From NCBI GenBank assembly GCA_051883455.1, contig JBJETT010000009.1:124001-188000 (forward strand): DNA of 64,000 nt, written 5' to 3'. The DNA comes from HGM11368 sp051883455 (GTDB taxonomy: Bacteria > Bacillota > Clostridia > Christensenellales > UBA3700). The translations under genes were made by a program, and so were the position numbers. The notes beneath the pieces were generated by a model, which saw only the letters and a list, made by a program, of their open reading frames with translations, did not search any database and was not told the DNA's origin. This document shows, in pieces, positions 17,555-24,941 of the stretch; the stretch's first letter is position 1; every line of letters begins with the position of its first letter.

Positions 17555-18295
17555 ATGGACGAAAAAATGAAAAAATATAAAAAATTGCAAAAACAAGTCG
17601 ACGCTTCTTTGAGCGAAATGAAAGACGAGCAACTCTTGCTCTCTCTCAAAGCCCAAACTAGTCAAAGCCAACGCCAAGCGCCTAAGCCAAAACGGAATTG
17701 GACGTGGGCTTTTGCTTCCGTTGTTGCGGTTTTGCTAGTTTGCGTAGTGTCGCTGACGGTGCTGTTGCCTATGCTCAATCAAGATATGGGACAAGACGGA
17801 GGTATGGGCGGTGATAGCGGAGATAATGCAGACTATGGCAGCGACATTGGATATTGTGAAGATTTTGAAAAGGTTGTAATATCATCTGTTGAGGAACTAA
17901 ACGGTGCACTTCAAAAAGTTAGATTTAGCATATCACTTGAAAACAGTGAAGTGCAACGTGTATACGATGACGTCTCCAAAGACACATTGATGTTTATATT
18001 CAGATATGAGAATTTAGAAGCTTTTGATTCTATTGTTATGCACGTGATTACCAATACCAACTACGTTGATAGGACATATGCTGATAAAGTTTTTGATAAA
18101 AGCTGTCAATACAAGGACCATTTGCTTGAGTATAAAGAATCGGTAGAAAGTGTCGATGGCTTTTACGAATATAACATAGATGGCAAGCTTACAATAAACG
18201 AAGCAATAATTTACTTCACTTATCAAAACTTTGCTTTGATAGAAGATAGCGGAATGATAGAAACGTTAGATAATATTATCCAAATATACGATTAA
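17555..18295 (+). CDS. Probable anti-sigma factor, single-pass membrane protein
   Basis: The 246-residue protein has a charged cytoplasmic N-terminal segment of about 48 residues (coiled-coil-like, with MKKYKKLQKQVDASLSEMK), one membrane span (about residues 50-72), a Gly/Asp-rich linker and an outer domain of about 150 residues of unknown fold. It follows the sigma gene by 29 nt on the same strand, the arrangement typical of ECF sigma/anti-sigma pairs. No zinc-binding ZAS motif (HxxxCxxC) is present, so it would be a non-ZAS type. Function is inferred from topology and neighbourhood, not sequence similarity. Confidence 0.6.
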   Translation: MDEKMKKYKKLQKQVDASLSEMKDEQLLLSLKAQTSQSQRQAPKPKRNWTWAFASVVAVLLVCVVSLTVLLPMLNQDMGQDGGMGGDSGDNADYGSDIGYCEDFEKVVISSVEELNGALQKVRFSISLENSEVQRVYDDVSKDTLMFIFRYENLEAFDSIVMHVITNTNYVDRTYADKVFDKSCQYKDHLLEYKESVESVDGFYEYNIDGKLTINEAIIYFTYQNFALIEDSGMIETLDNIIQIYD

Positions 18296-18358
18296 AGTAA
18301 TGATAAAATAGAGAAGAAAGTTTATCGTAAATTTATTTTACACGATTGGAGATGTTGT

Positions 18359-18832
18359 ATGAAGAAAAAAATAGTAATTATTTGTCTTTCAATTGTAATA
18401 CTATTAGTCGCAACTATATTGATTCTATATTATGGTTTCGGCATTCCGGATTGTGGAAGAAACGAAAAAAGCGACAGGGCATACGTGAAAGACCTGACAG
18501 GGATAGAGATCCCGCAAAACTCGAAAATGTTGTATAAGTACAAAAACGACAGTCTGTTTCCTGTTCAAGGAAGACGCCCCGGATATTCTGTTTATAAATT
18601 CGAAACTGAACCTTCAGATTGGATGGAAGCAAATTTATTTTCAAAAGTTCCAAATGAAGAATTTGAAAGCGAATTCACAGCAGAAGTTCCAGAATGGATA
18701 ACGGAATCTCTTTCGGAAAAATTTTCCCCCGATTTTAACTCGCCCTATTATTGGCTTAAAACGAAAAGTTGGGTTTATTTTGTCTATCAGCCAGATATGA
18801 TGATGCTTATTATATTTGTACATCCGACTTGA
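18359..18832 (+). CDS. Unknown membrane-anchored exported protein
   Basis: A 157-residue protein with an N-terminal membrane anchor (residues 4-26) and an outer domain with many aromatic residues (PYYWLKTKSWVYFVYQPD). I do not recognise it. GGAG stands nine bases before the ATG. It lies between the anti-sigma gene and a lipoprotein on the same strand and probably belongs to the same envelope-related operon. The DNA here is visibly more AT-rich than the neighbouring metabolic genes. Confidence 0.6.
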   Translation: MKKKIVIICLSIVILLVATILILYYGFGIPDCGRNEKSDRAYVKDLTGIEIPQNSKMLYKYKNDSLFPVQGRRPGYSVYKFETEPSDWMEANLFSKVPNEEFESEFTAEVPEWITESLSEKFSPDFNSPYYWLKTKSWVYFVYQPDMMMLIIFVHPT

Positions 18833-18860
18833 AAAGCAAATGATTTTTGGAGGTAAAACA

Positions 18861-19916
18861 ATGAAAAATATTAAAGAACAACATAGTATAATTATTTTGA
18901 TAGTTGTTTGTATATTTGCGTGTTGTTTTGTTGGTTGCGTAGACGATATTGCTAATAGAGATAGCCTAAGTTTTATAAATACTATCACACAATATGCCGC
19001 GTCCAAAGGTCAAGACAATTATAGCGAGCAAAATTGGATAGCAATCAACAAACTCGTAGACATCGCTATATCGCAAATAAAAGCTTGTAAAACCTTAGAC
19101 GAAATGGAAGAATTGACCAATTCTACCATCAATGAAATAGATAAGATATATCCGAAAAATAGCGACGCAATAGAAGACGGCGCGTATAAGTTGACGGATA
19201 ACAGTTGGCTGAATATGGCCCGCTCCATTGCCAAAGACTTTGGCAAAGATACACAATGGGTACAGTCGGCAATAGTTGACGGAGAATATACATATCAATA
19301 TAACGGCTTTGACTTTACCAACAAAAAAGACTACTATTGGTTGACAATTGTGGAAGAGCAAGCGACACTTCTGGATCACGGACACGACGCCGTATACCTG
19401 CTAAGCGAAGACGGAATATACGAGGGCGAGGGAGTTGGGTTTGGCTCTACGGCCAAATTATGGTTGCTCAAAGGCGTATTGTACTTCAAAACGAACGCTA
19501 AGTTTTTGCAATTTTCATTAGACGACACTTATACTATTGACGACAATCCCAAGCATATCGACGCGCCGAGTGGCGTGCGAGTAGAAGCAAACTCGCTGAC
19601 TTGGGACTATTCTGCAACAACGAAATATGCCCCGTTTTGGTGTGCTTACGCCCAAATTGACGTCAAATACCCAGGGGATACCCAATACGTTGCCGTTAAG
19701 ATAAGATATCCAATGGGACCTCCTTGTCCCGACGGATATATAGCTTATTACAAAGGCTTGCAACTGCAGGTCGGCGTCAACGAATTACGTATAAGTTACG
19801 TCGGTTGTTCTACTATCACCAACGACAACAAGATAATCACGGGCAAAGACTCGGACTACTATTATCTCACTCTGATAGTGGACGAGTCGGGCAACGTCAC
19901 AGCAAAGAGCGAATAA
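18861..19916 (+). CDS. Unknown lipoprotein of the sigma-factor operon
   Basis: The 351-residue protein begins with a signal peptide whose lipobox ends FVGC at about residue 26, so it should be lipid-anchored outside the membrane. The mature protein has an N-terminal helical region of about 90 residues (DIAISQIKACKTLDEMEELTNSTINEIDKIYP) followed by a beta-rich part with APSGVRVEANSLTWDYSATTKYAPFWCAYAQI, which resembles a fibronectin-III-like strand pattern. No enzyme motif was seen. The ATG at 18861 was preferred to an upstream in-frame ATG because GGAGG precedes it and the signal peptide begins there. A terminator follows at 20010. Confidence 0.75.
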   Translation: MKNIKEQHSIIILIVVCIFACCFVGCVDDIANRDSLSFINTITQYAASKGQDNYSEQNWIAINKLVDIAISQIKACKTLDEMEELTNSTINEIDKIYPKNSDAIEDGAYKLTDNSWLNMARSIAKDFGKDTQWVQSAIVDGEYTYQYNGFDFTNKKDYYWLTIVEEQATLLDHGHDAVYLLSEDGIYEGEGVGFGSTAKLWLLKGVLYFKTNAKFLQFSLDDTYTIDDNPKHIDAPSGVRVEANSLTWDYSATTKYAPFWCAYAQIDVKYPGDTQYVAVKIRYPMGPPCPDGYIAYYKGLQLQVGVNELRISYVGCSTITNDNKIITGKDSDYYYLTLIVDESGNVTAKSE

Positions 19917-20009
19917 TAGCGAATAATACCATAATATTGCATAAAAACTAAGCGTTTAGCCTATTACTATCAACTTCAAAAATAATAAAACTAATATAAT
20001 TAAGATAAT

Positions 20010-20040
20010 GAGATAGCTAAATGCTATCTCTCTTTGTATT
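20010..20040 (+). terminator. Terminator closing the sigma-factor operon
   Basis: GAGATAGC and GCTATCTC form an 8-bp perfect stem around TAAAT, followed by TCTTTGTATT. It separates two converging transcription units. Confidence 0.7.
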
Positions 20041-20902
20041 ATTCAAATTCGGCTTTACTTGAGAGTTCCACCCTCTCACCGCTGATTGGCGAGTCGAAGC
20101 AAAGATAACTGCTATGCAGCGCTTGACGGTCTAAGACTTTGCCGTTGGGACAGACAAAAGACTTGCCGTCGCCGTATAGGCGGTCACACACGAGGGGATG
20201 TCCCACGTGGGCACAGTGCGTTCTAATCTGGTGCGTTCTGCCCGTAAAAAGTTGGAACTCAACCAACGTACAGTCTTCGTAGTTTTGCTTTGCTCGATAT
20301 GCCGTCTTAGCTTGTTGTCCGCTTGGGCTGACTATTCTTTTCATTCCTTCGTCGCTCCGCGCGATAGGAAATTCCCACACGCCCTCACCTTGCAAAATGC
20401 CTTGACACAAGCCCACATACTTTTTGACTATCGTACTGCTAGCAAGTATGCTGTGAGCCAAAGAATTTTTGGCAATTATCATCAGTCCGCTGGTATCTCT
20501 GTCAAGTCTATTGACGGGACGATACACAAAGTTGCCCCAAATACTTGCAAGCGCATTGGCAAGGCTCTTGCCGTAGTGTCCGTGGGTGGCAATGACGGCA
20601 AGTCCGTAAGGCTTGTCCACAACGGCTACGTCCTCGTCCTCGTAGACGATATTTAGCGGGAAATCATATCGTGGTATCTCGATTGGCTCGTCGTGCAAAA
20701 TTATGTAAAAATCGCAACCCGTATCGAGAAAATCCACCAACCTAAGCGGTTGCTTCTCCCCGTGGGCGATACGATAGACTAGCCCCAAACTCTTACGAAG
20801 CTGTGTGCAAATAGAAGATGATACGCCAAGGCGACGGAGATTGACTTCGACGCTATCATCACATACCGCAACGTATCGGACTATCCTATCTACGCATCCC
20901 AT
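20039..20902 (-). CDS. RluA-family pseudouridine synthase
   Basis: Converts specific uridines in rRNA or tRNA to pseudouridine. The 287-residue protein carries the family core: IVYEDEDVAVVDKPYGLAV, the catalytic aspartate in VNRLDRDTSGLMIIAKN, then TGRTHQIRTHCAHVGHPLVCDRLYG. An N-terminal region of about 80 residues (MGCVDRIVRYVAVCDDSVEVNLRRLGVSS, truncated here) corresponds to a weak S4-like RNA-binding part. The start at 20902 overlaps the preceding MGMT gene by 13 bases and uses GGAGAAG inside that gene. The target site (RluD-, RluC- or TruC-like) cannot be assigned from sequence alone. Confidence 0.88.
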   Translation of the reverse strand: MGCVDRIVRYVAVCDDSVEVNLRRLGVSSSICTQLRKSLGLVYRIAHGEKQPLRLVDFLDTGCDFYIILHDEPIEIPRYDFPLNIVYEDEDVAVVDKPYGLAVIATHGHYGKSLANALASIWGNFVYRPVNRLDRDTSGLMIIAKNSLAHSILASSTIVKKYVGLCQGILQGEGVWEFPIARSDEGMKRIVSPSGQQAKTAYRAKQNYEDCTLVEFQLFTGRTHQIRTHCAHVGHPLVCDRLYGDGKSFVCPNGKVLDRQALHSSYLCFDSPISGERVELSSKAEFE

Positions 20903-21195
20903 TGGTACTTCTCCATGTCTACTATATAATCGTCGCCGACCTCCACTCCGTCGGCACGCAAGAGCTGCGCTTGCGCCTCTATTCCGCCAAAGGCAAACTG
21001 ACGAGTGAGAGAGCCGTACCTGTTGACGACTCTGTGGCAAGGAATTACGACAGGCTGAGGGTTGCTATGCAAGGCATATCCCACGGCTCTAGACGCCTTG
21101 GGAGAATTGAGTATGCGTGCAATTTGTCCGTAAGTAGCGACCTTACCCTTGGGTATGCACCTAACCACCTTGTAAACTTCGTCGTAAAAACTCAT
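20890..21195 (-). CDS. MGMT-family alkylguanine methyltransferase domain protein
   Basis: A 101-residue protein equal to the C-terminal DNA-binding/active-site domain of O6-alkylguanine-DNA alkyltransferase. The winged-helix text (IPKGKVATYGQIARILNSPKASRAVGYAL) and the active-site PCHRVV are intact, with the acceptor cysteine present, so it is not an alkyltransferase-like protein, in which that cysteine is replaced. The N-terminal domain of full-length Ogt is absent, as in many small bacterial members. It would repair alkylated guanine by irreversible self-alkylation. The start at 21195 is preferred (family N-terminus SFYDEVYKVV, AAAGGA upstream); it lies four bases after the deacetylase stop. 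Confidence 0.87.
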   Translation of the reverse strand: MSFYDEVYKVVRCIPKGKVATYGQIARILNSPKASRAVGYALHSNPQPVVIPCHRVVNRYGSLTRQFAFGGIEAQAQLLRADGVEVGDDYIVDMEKYQWDA

Positions 21196-21199
21196 ATCT

Positions 21200-22066
21200 T
21201 CAATCCTTTGGAAGAATCTCGGCAAGAGAGCTAACTAAACCGCTTCGGTTAAATCTACCAAGGAGCCTAGGCTCTCTGCCCGACTTAATAGTACAACTTC
21301 TTTCTCCGCAAGTCAAACTAATAGGCACGTTGAGTTGTTTGAGTACCTCTTCGCTCTCCTTGCAAAAGAGCCCGTAAGGATAGGCATACACGATAGGAGA
21401 AATGCCAAGCTTGTTGAACTCTCCGATGAGCTTTTGGGTGTCTTGTCTAAAGGTTTCTTTGTATCTTTCGCTATCTTCTCCGCACAGTATCTTGACGCCC
21501 TTGCGCCCCTTGAGCCTATGCATGTCGTAAGAGTGCAAGCCCCACTCGATATTGGGATTGTTAGCGTATTCTCCTATGTCCGACCACTCTAGGTATTCTT
21601 GTCCTCTAGCTATCTTGGGGTTGGATTTGCCGTATGCCGTAAACTCACCCACCACCGACAATAGCGCCGAATATCCGTACTTTTGCAGTATAGGTAGTCC
21701 CAAGGTCACGTTGGATAGGTGTCCGTCGTCAAAGGTGATTAGCACTGCTTTGTCGGGCAGTTGAATGCGCTCCTCGACTAGTCGCAAAAGATAATCGAAA
21801 CGTATGACGGTGTAGCCGTTGTCTTGGAGATACTTAAAATCTCTATCGAGTTGCGTCGTGGTTATGCAATACTTGCTCCTTTGGCTACCCGCAGGCAAAA
21901 GGTTGTGATACATAAGGATAGTGACGTTGCCAAGATAGGTGTTGGCATTGGTAGAATCGCTAGAGCATTCTACACTCTCCGCACTGCACTCTCGCCCCGC
22001 AGTATGCGCCGACAACGCGAGTAGAGTGCAAATACATACGACAACCAAAAAAATTCGCGCTTTCAT
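21200..22066 (-). CDS. Secreted polysaccharide deacetylase (NodB fold)
   Basis: A 288-residue exported protein with an N-terminal signal segment (residues 1-23). The NodB signature is present: ILMYHNL near residue 50, the metal/catalytic aspartates in AVLITFDDGH near residue 112, a metal-binding histidine pair in GLHSYDMH near residue 180, and YAYPYG near residue 228. Such enzymes deacetylate N-acetylglucosamine residues in peptidoglycan or related cell-wall glycans. The next genes upstream and downstream are an amidase and a DNA-repair/RNA-modification pair; with the amidase it suggests a small cell-wall-modification cluster. Substrate is inferred. Confidence 0.87.
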   Translation of the reverse strand: MKARIFLVVVCICTLLALSAHTAGRECSAESVECSSDSTNANTYLGNVTILMYHNLLPAGSQRSKYCITTTQLDRDFKYLQDNGYTVIRFDYLLRLVEERIQLPDKAVLITFDDGHLSNVTLGLPILQKYGYSALLSVVGEFTAYGKSNPKIARGQEYLEWSDIGEYANNPNIEWGLHSYDMHRLKGRKGVKILCGEDSERYKETFRQDTQKLIGEFNKLGISPIVYAYPYGLFCKESEEVLKQLNVPISLTCGERSCTIKSGREPRLLGRFNRSGLVSSLAEILPKD

Positions 22067-22095
22067 ATAGCGTAGTATGTGAAGATGGATTTATT

Positions 22096-22779
22096 TTATG
22101 CTCCGAGAATATCTAAGCACGCACTCGCGATAACTCCTGCCACTTCTTGCCTATAAGTAGCCGTGAGCAAGAGCTTTTCGTCCTCGGCGTTGGAAAGAAA
22201 ACCGCACTCTACTATCACGCTGGGACAAGCATAGCACTTGGTAATAAACAAGTCGCCCTTGATAGCAATATAATCGCTTCTGCTAGTGTACTTGGAATTG
22301 AGGGCTTGATTGACGGTATTTTGAAGATGCTCGGCAAAATTTTTGCCCACGCCCGTATCGTCGTAAAAGACTTGAACGCCTCGCCTCTTGGAAGAAGAAA
22401 ACTTGTTGATATGCACGCTGACTACCACGTCGGGTTGGGCTTCGACTATAATCTTCTTTCGGTTTTGCATATCTTGCTTTTTGGTTGCGCCTATCGCACC
22501 TTCGCCCGTACGGGTCATAACTACTTTGACGCCACCCTTCTCCAACTCTTTTTGCAATTCTTTAGCTATCATCAAATTGAGGTCGCTCTCTTTGACGCCG
22601 CTACTGCCAACAACTCCACCGTCCATTCCGCCGTGCCCCGCATCTACGACAACCACTTTGGGTTGTCCGCGCATTGTAGTTGCCACTGCTATCCCGCACG
22701 AAGTTGCGACTACCGCTATCGCCGTAACTGCCACTAGCGTAACCAACAAAACGCTTCTTCTTATAAATATAGTCGTCAT
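22096..22779 (-). CDS. N-acetylmuramoyl-L-alanine amidase, CwlD-like
   Basis: Zinc amidase that cuts the bond between N-acetylmuramic acid and the stem peptide. The 227-residue protein has an N-terminal membrane anchor or signal (about residues 9-32), then the Amidase_3 core: VVVDAGHGGMDGG (first zinc ligand), NLMIAKEL with the second ligand nearby in the ESDLNL turn, SVHINKF (third zinc ligand) and VIVECGFLSNAEDE (catalytic glutamate). The size and layout match CwlD, which works with a deacetylase (PdaA) to make spore-cortex muramic lactam; a deacetylase gene lies 30 nt downstream, but spore formation cannot be concluded from this. The start at 22779 is chosen by protein alignment; its ribosome binding site is weak. 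Confidence 0.87.
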   Translation of the reverse strand: MTTIFIRRSVLLVTLVAVTAIAVVATSCGIAVATTMRGQPKVVVVDAGHGGMDGGVVGSSGVKESDLNLMIAKELQKELEKGGVKVVMTRTGEGAIGATKKQDMQNRKKIIVEAQPDVVVSVHINKFSSSKRRGVQVFYDDTGVGKNFAEHLQNTVNQALNSKYTSRSDYIAIKGDLFITKCYACPSVIVECGFLSNAEDEKLLLTATYRQEVAGVIASACLDILGA

Positions 22780-22836
22780 ACCATAGCCTATTGCAATTTT
22801 CGTCTGGATATGCCACCCCCCTAACCTCAGCCCCAA

Positions 22837-23132
22837 ATAACGCTAAGTAGCATGCAAAAATCGGTCATACTCGTAGCTATCTCGGCATAATTATGCAATA
22901 GATAGGCGCGGTATGAATAAAATGTCGAAATTTGCGTTTTTATACAATTCCTTCTCGACAAGCGTTATTACGTCAAATATGTTTTTTTGCGGATATTTTC
23001 ACTTTTTGAGGGGGTTATCCACCGACTTATCCACACAAACAGATGTTTTTGTGGATAACTTTATGCATTTTACATCACTCGGCTATGTCAAATTAGAGTG
23101 AGAATTTTGGCGAAAATTGGCGGTTTTGCCCC
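22837..23132. other. Intergenic region with DnaA-box palindrome
   Basis: The gap between the divergent amidase and hexosaminidase genes has no supported gene; a 62-codon plus-strand frame at 22913-23101 lacks a ribosome binding site. At 23015-23058 there are three DnaA-type boxes: TTATCCACC (23015-23023), TTATCCACA (23027-23035) and the reverse TGTGGATAA (23050-23058). The last two are arms of a long near-perfect palindrome with AAACA/TGTTT continuing the pairing inside. It could bind DnaA, or form a cruciform or RNA hairpin. Confidence 0.6.
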
Positions 23133-23162
23133 TTGACTTGCCCGCAAAAATCAATGTATAAT
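23133..23162 (+). promoter_or_regulatory. Promoter of the hexosaminidase gene
   Basis: TTGACT (23133-23138), 18 bases, TATAAT (23157-23162). The ATG follows 16 bases after the -10 box, giving a very short leader with AAAGGCG as a weak binding site. Confidence 0.75.
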
Positions 23163-23178
23163 ATAAAAAAGGCGCGTT

Positions 23179-24837
23179 ATGATTAGAGTTGTTCCACTTC
23201 CTTACAAAATAATAGAAGGCAACGGCTACTTCCCTGTTCCCGAGGGAAGAGGCTTGACTTTGGACGACTTTGACCATTCCGAGAAGCTCGACTGGCTCGA
23301 CTTTATCAAATCCGACAACCTCGTAATCGACAACGACAATAGCGAGTGTTACAAGTTGGATATCAAAGAAAATCGCGTCAAAATTTACGCACCGACCGCA
23401 GTGGGTGCTTTTTACGGCTTTATTACACTGATGCAACTCAGCCACACCTACGAGGGCAAAATACCTTGTATGATAATAGAGGACAAACCGCTATATCGTT
23501 ATCGTGGCTTTTTGCTAGACGTGGCAAGGTACTTCTTCTCAGTCAAAGACGTCAAGAAGCTGGCGGATTTGCTCGCTATTCACAAAATCAACAAGTTGCA
23601 CTTGCACCTCACCGACGACCAAGGCTGGCGTGTGGAAATCAAAAAGTATCCTCTGCTTGCCACTCACGGAAGCGAGCGTAGCCGTACCAACTTCAATCTA
23701 AAAAAGCAAAGCGGCTTCTATACCCAAAATGAAATTAGAGAAATAGTAGCCTATTGCAAGACGAGAGGCATAGAGGTTATCCCCGAGATTGACGTGCCGG
23801 GGCACGTGCAATCGGCTCTCGCTTGCTATCCGTATCTGGGTTGTTTTGACCGCCTTCTTCCCGTTGCCAAAACTTGGGGCGCTAAACACGACGTTCTGTG
23901 TATGGGTAAAGAGAGCACCTATCGCTTTGTATACGACGTCATCGACGAGATAGCCGAGCTATTCGACAGTCAATATATACATATCGGCGGTGACGAGGTG
24001 TATTTGACACGCACGGCGCTATGTCCGCATTGTCAGCAAAAAATGCAAGAATTGGGACTAGGAAGCGAAAAGCAACTCAAGTATTACTTTATCAAAAAGA
24101 TTTGCGCATACGTGCAATCTAAGGGCAAAACCCCTATCGTGTGGAACGTTGACGCCCCAATCGACGAAACGACGAGCAAAACACTGTGGCAAGTGTGGGA
24201 ACCTACCAACGATGCAAAAGCCTTGGCAAGCGAGCTCAATCGAGGTAAACTCGTCATCAACAGTGACAGTACTCACCTCTACCTCGACTTCCCTTACGGC
24301 GTGACTAATCTAGAAAAGACTTACAACAATCCTCCCGAGATAGAATACCTTGCTCCCGACCTTATGGCGGGCGTGGAATGTTGTTTGTGGACGGAATACG
24401 TGCCCGACCTCAAAAAGGCAATCTTCCTTACCTTGCCTAGACTAGGCGCAATATGCGAAAATATGTGGTCGCCTAAGGGGGTTAGACTGTGGGGCAACTT
24501 CAAAGCTCGCCTAGGTTGGTACTACCAATGTATGACGAGTCTTGGATATGAGCCTGCGCCTCTTGGCAGAACGATGCCTAACGCATATTACTCTCTCATA
24601 GACGGTACCAAGTGGAATAGTAGGTGGATACATTGGGACGGCTTGCACAACACAATTGACAACGCCTTGGTGGCGCGCAAAGCCAAAAAACAGGCCAAAG
24701 CAACAGAGCTTGCCACCCAACCGACCAAGCCAGCTCCTCAACCCTCCGTCGTAGCGGATAGCGACGAAACGACCGACGAGCCGACTGACGACGTCGATAC
24801 TACTACACAAGTAGACGAAAACTTAGCGGAAGAATAA
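23179..24837 (+). CDS. Beta-N-acetylhexosaminidase, GH20
   Basis: Removes terminal N-acetylglucosamine or N-acetylgalactosamine from glycans by substrate-assisted catalysis. The 552-residue protein has the GH20b N-terminal domain (about residues 1-105) and the catalytic barrel starting at YRYRGFLLDVARYFF. HLHLTDDQGWR, GIEVIPEIDVPGHVQSAL and the catalytic pair D272-E273 in HIGGDEVY are intact, as is the tryptophan-rich pocket (VWEPTND; CLWTEYV). No signal peptide is visible, suggesting an intracellular enzyme acting on imported chito- or mucin-derived fragments. The last 60 residues are a low-complexity Thr/Asp/Glu/Pro tail of unknown role. It has its own promoter and terminator. Confidence 0.93.
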   Translation: MIRVVPLPYKIIEGNGYFPVPEGRGLTLDDFDHSEKLDWLDFIKSDNLVIDNDNSECYKLDIKENRVKIYAPTAVGAFYGFITLMQLSHTYEGKIPCMIIEDKPLYRYRGFLLDVARYFFSVKDVKKLADLLAIHKINKLHLHLTDDQGWRVEIKKYPLLATHGSERSRTNFNLKKQSGFYTQNEIREIVAYCKTRGIEVIPEIDVPGHVQSALACYPYLGCFDRLLPVAKTWGAKHDVLCMGKESTYRFVYDVIDEIAELFDSQYIHIGGDEVYLTRTALCPHCQQKMQELGLGSEKQLKYYFIKKICAYVQSKGKTPIVWNVDAPIDETTSKTLWQVWEPTNDAKALASELNRGKLVINSDSTHLYLDFPYGVTNLEKTYNNPPEIEYLAPDLMAGVECCLWTEYVPDLKKAIFLTLPRLGAICENMWSPKGVRLWGNFKARLGWYYQCMTSLGYEPAPLGRTMPNAYYSLIDGTKWNSRWIHWDGLHNTIDNALVARKAKKQAKATELATQPTKPAPQPSVVADSDETTDEPTDDVDTTTQVDENLAEE

Positions 24838-24852
24838 ATACGAAAGACTACA

Positions 24853-24886
24853 AAAATACCGCCAATTACTTGGCGGTATTTTTTGT
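24853..24886 (+). terminator. Terminator after the hexosaminidase gene
   Basis: AAATACCGCCAA and TTGGCGGTATTT form a perfect stem around TTAC, followed by TTTTG. Confidence 0.85.
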
Positions 24887-24890
24887 TAAA

Positions 24891-24923
24891 AAGATAGGCA
24901 CCCGAACTTAAGTTCGAGTGCCT
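24891..24923 (-). terminator. Terminator after the giant adhesin gene
   Basis: A 28-base palindrome (AGGCACTCGAACTT pairing with AAGTTCGGGTGCCT, one mismatch) followed on the minus strand by ATCTTTTTAAC. It lies 18 bases past the adhesin stop codon. Confidence 0.8.
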
Positions 24924-24941
24924 ATTGTCTTATTGGTTGGA

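Noticed and set aside
20890..21195. Alkyltransferase-like (ATL) protein
   Set aside because: The PCHR active-site cysteine is present, whereas ATL proteins have lost it.
23015..23058. Chromosomal origin of replication
   Set aside because: Only three boxes, no AT-rich unwinding region beside them, and no dnaA, dnaN, rpmH or gidA nearby.
22913..23101. 62-codon plus-strand gene
   Set aside because: No ribosome binding site; it spans the DnaA-box palindrome and has no coding-like composition.
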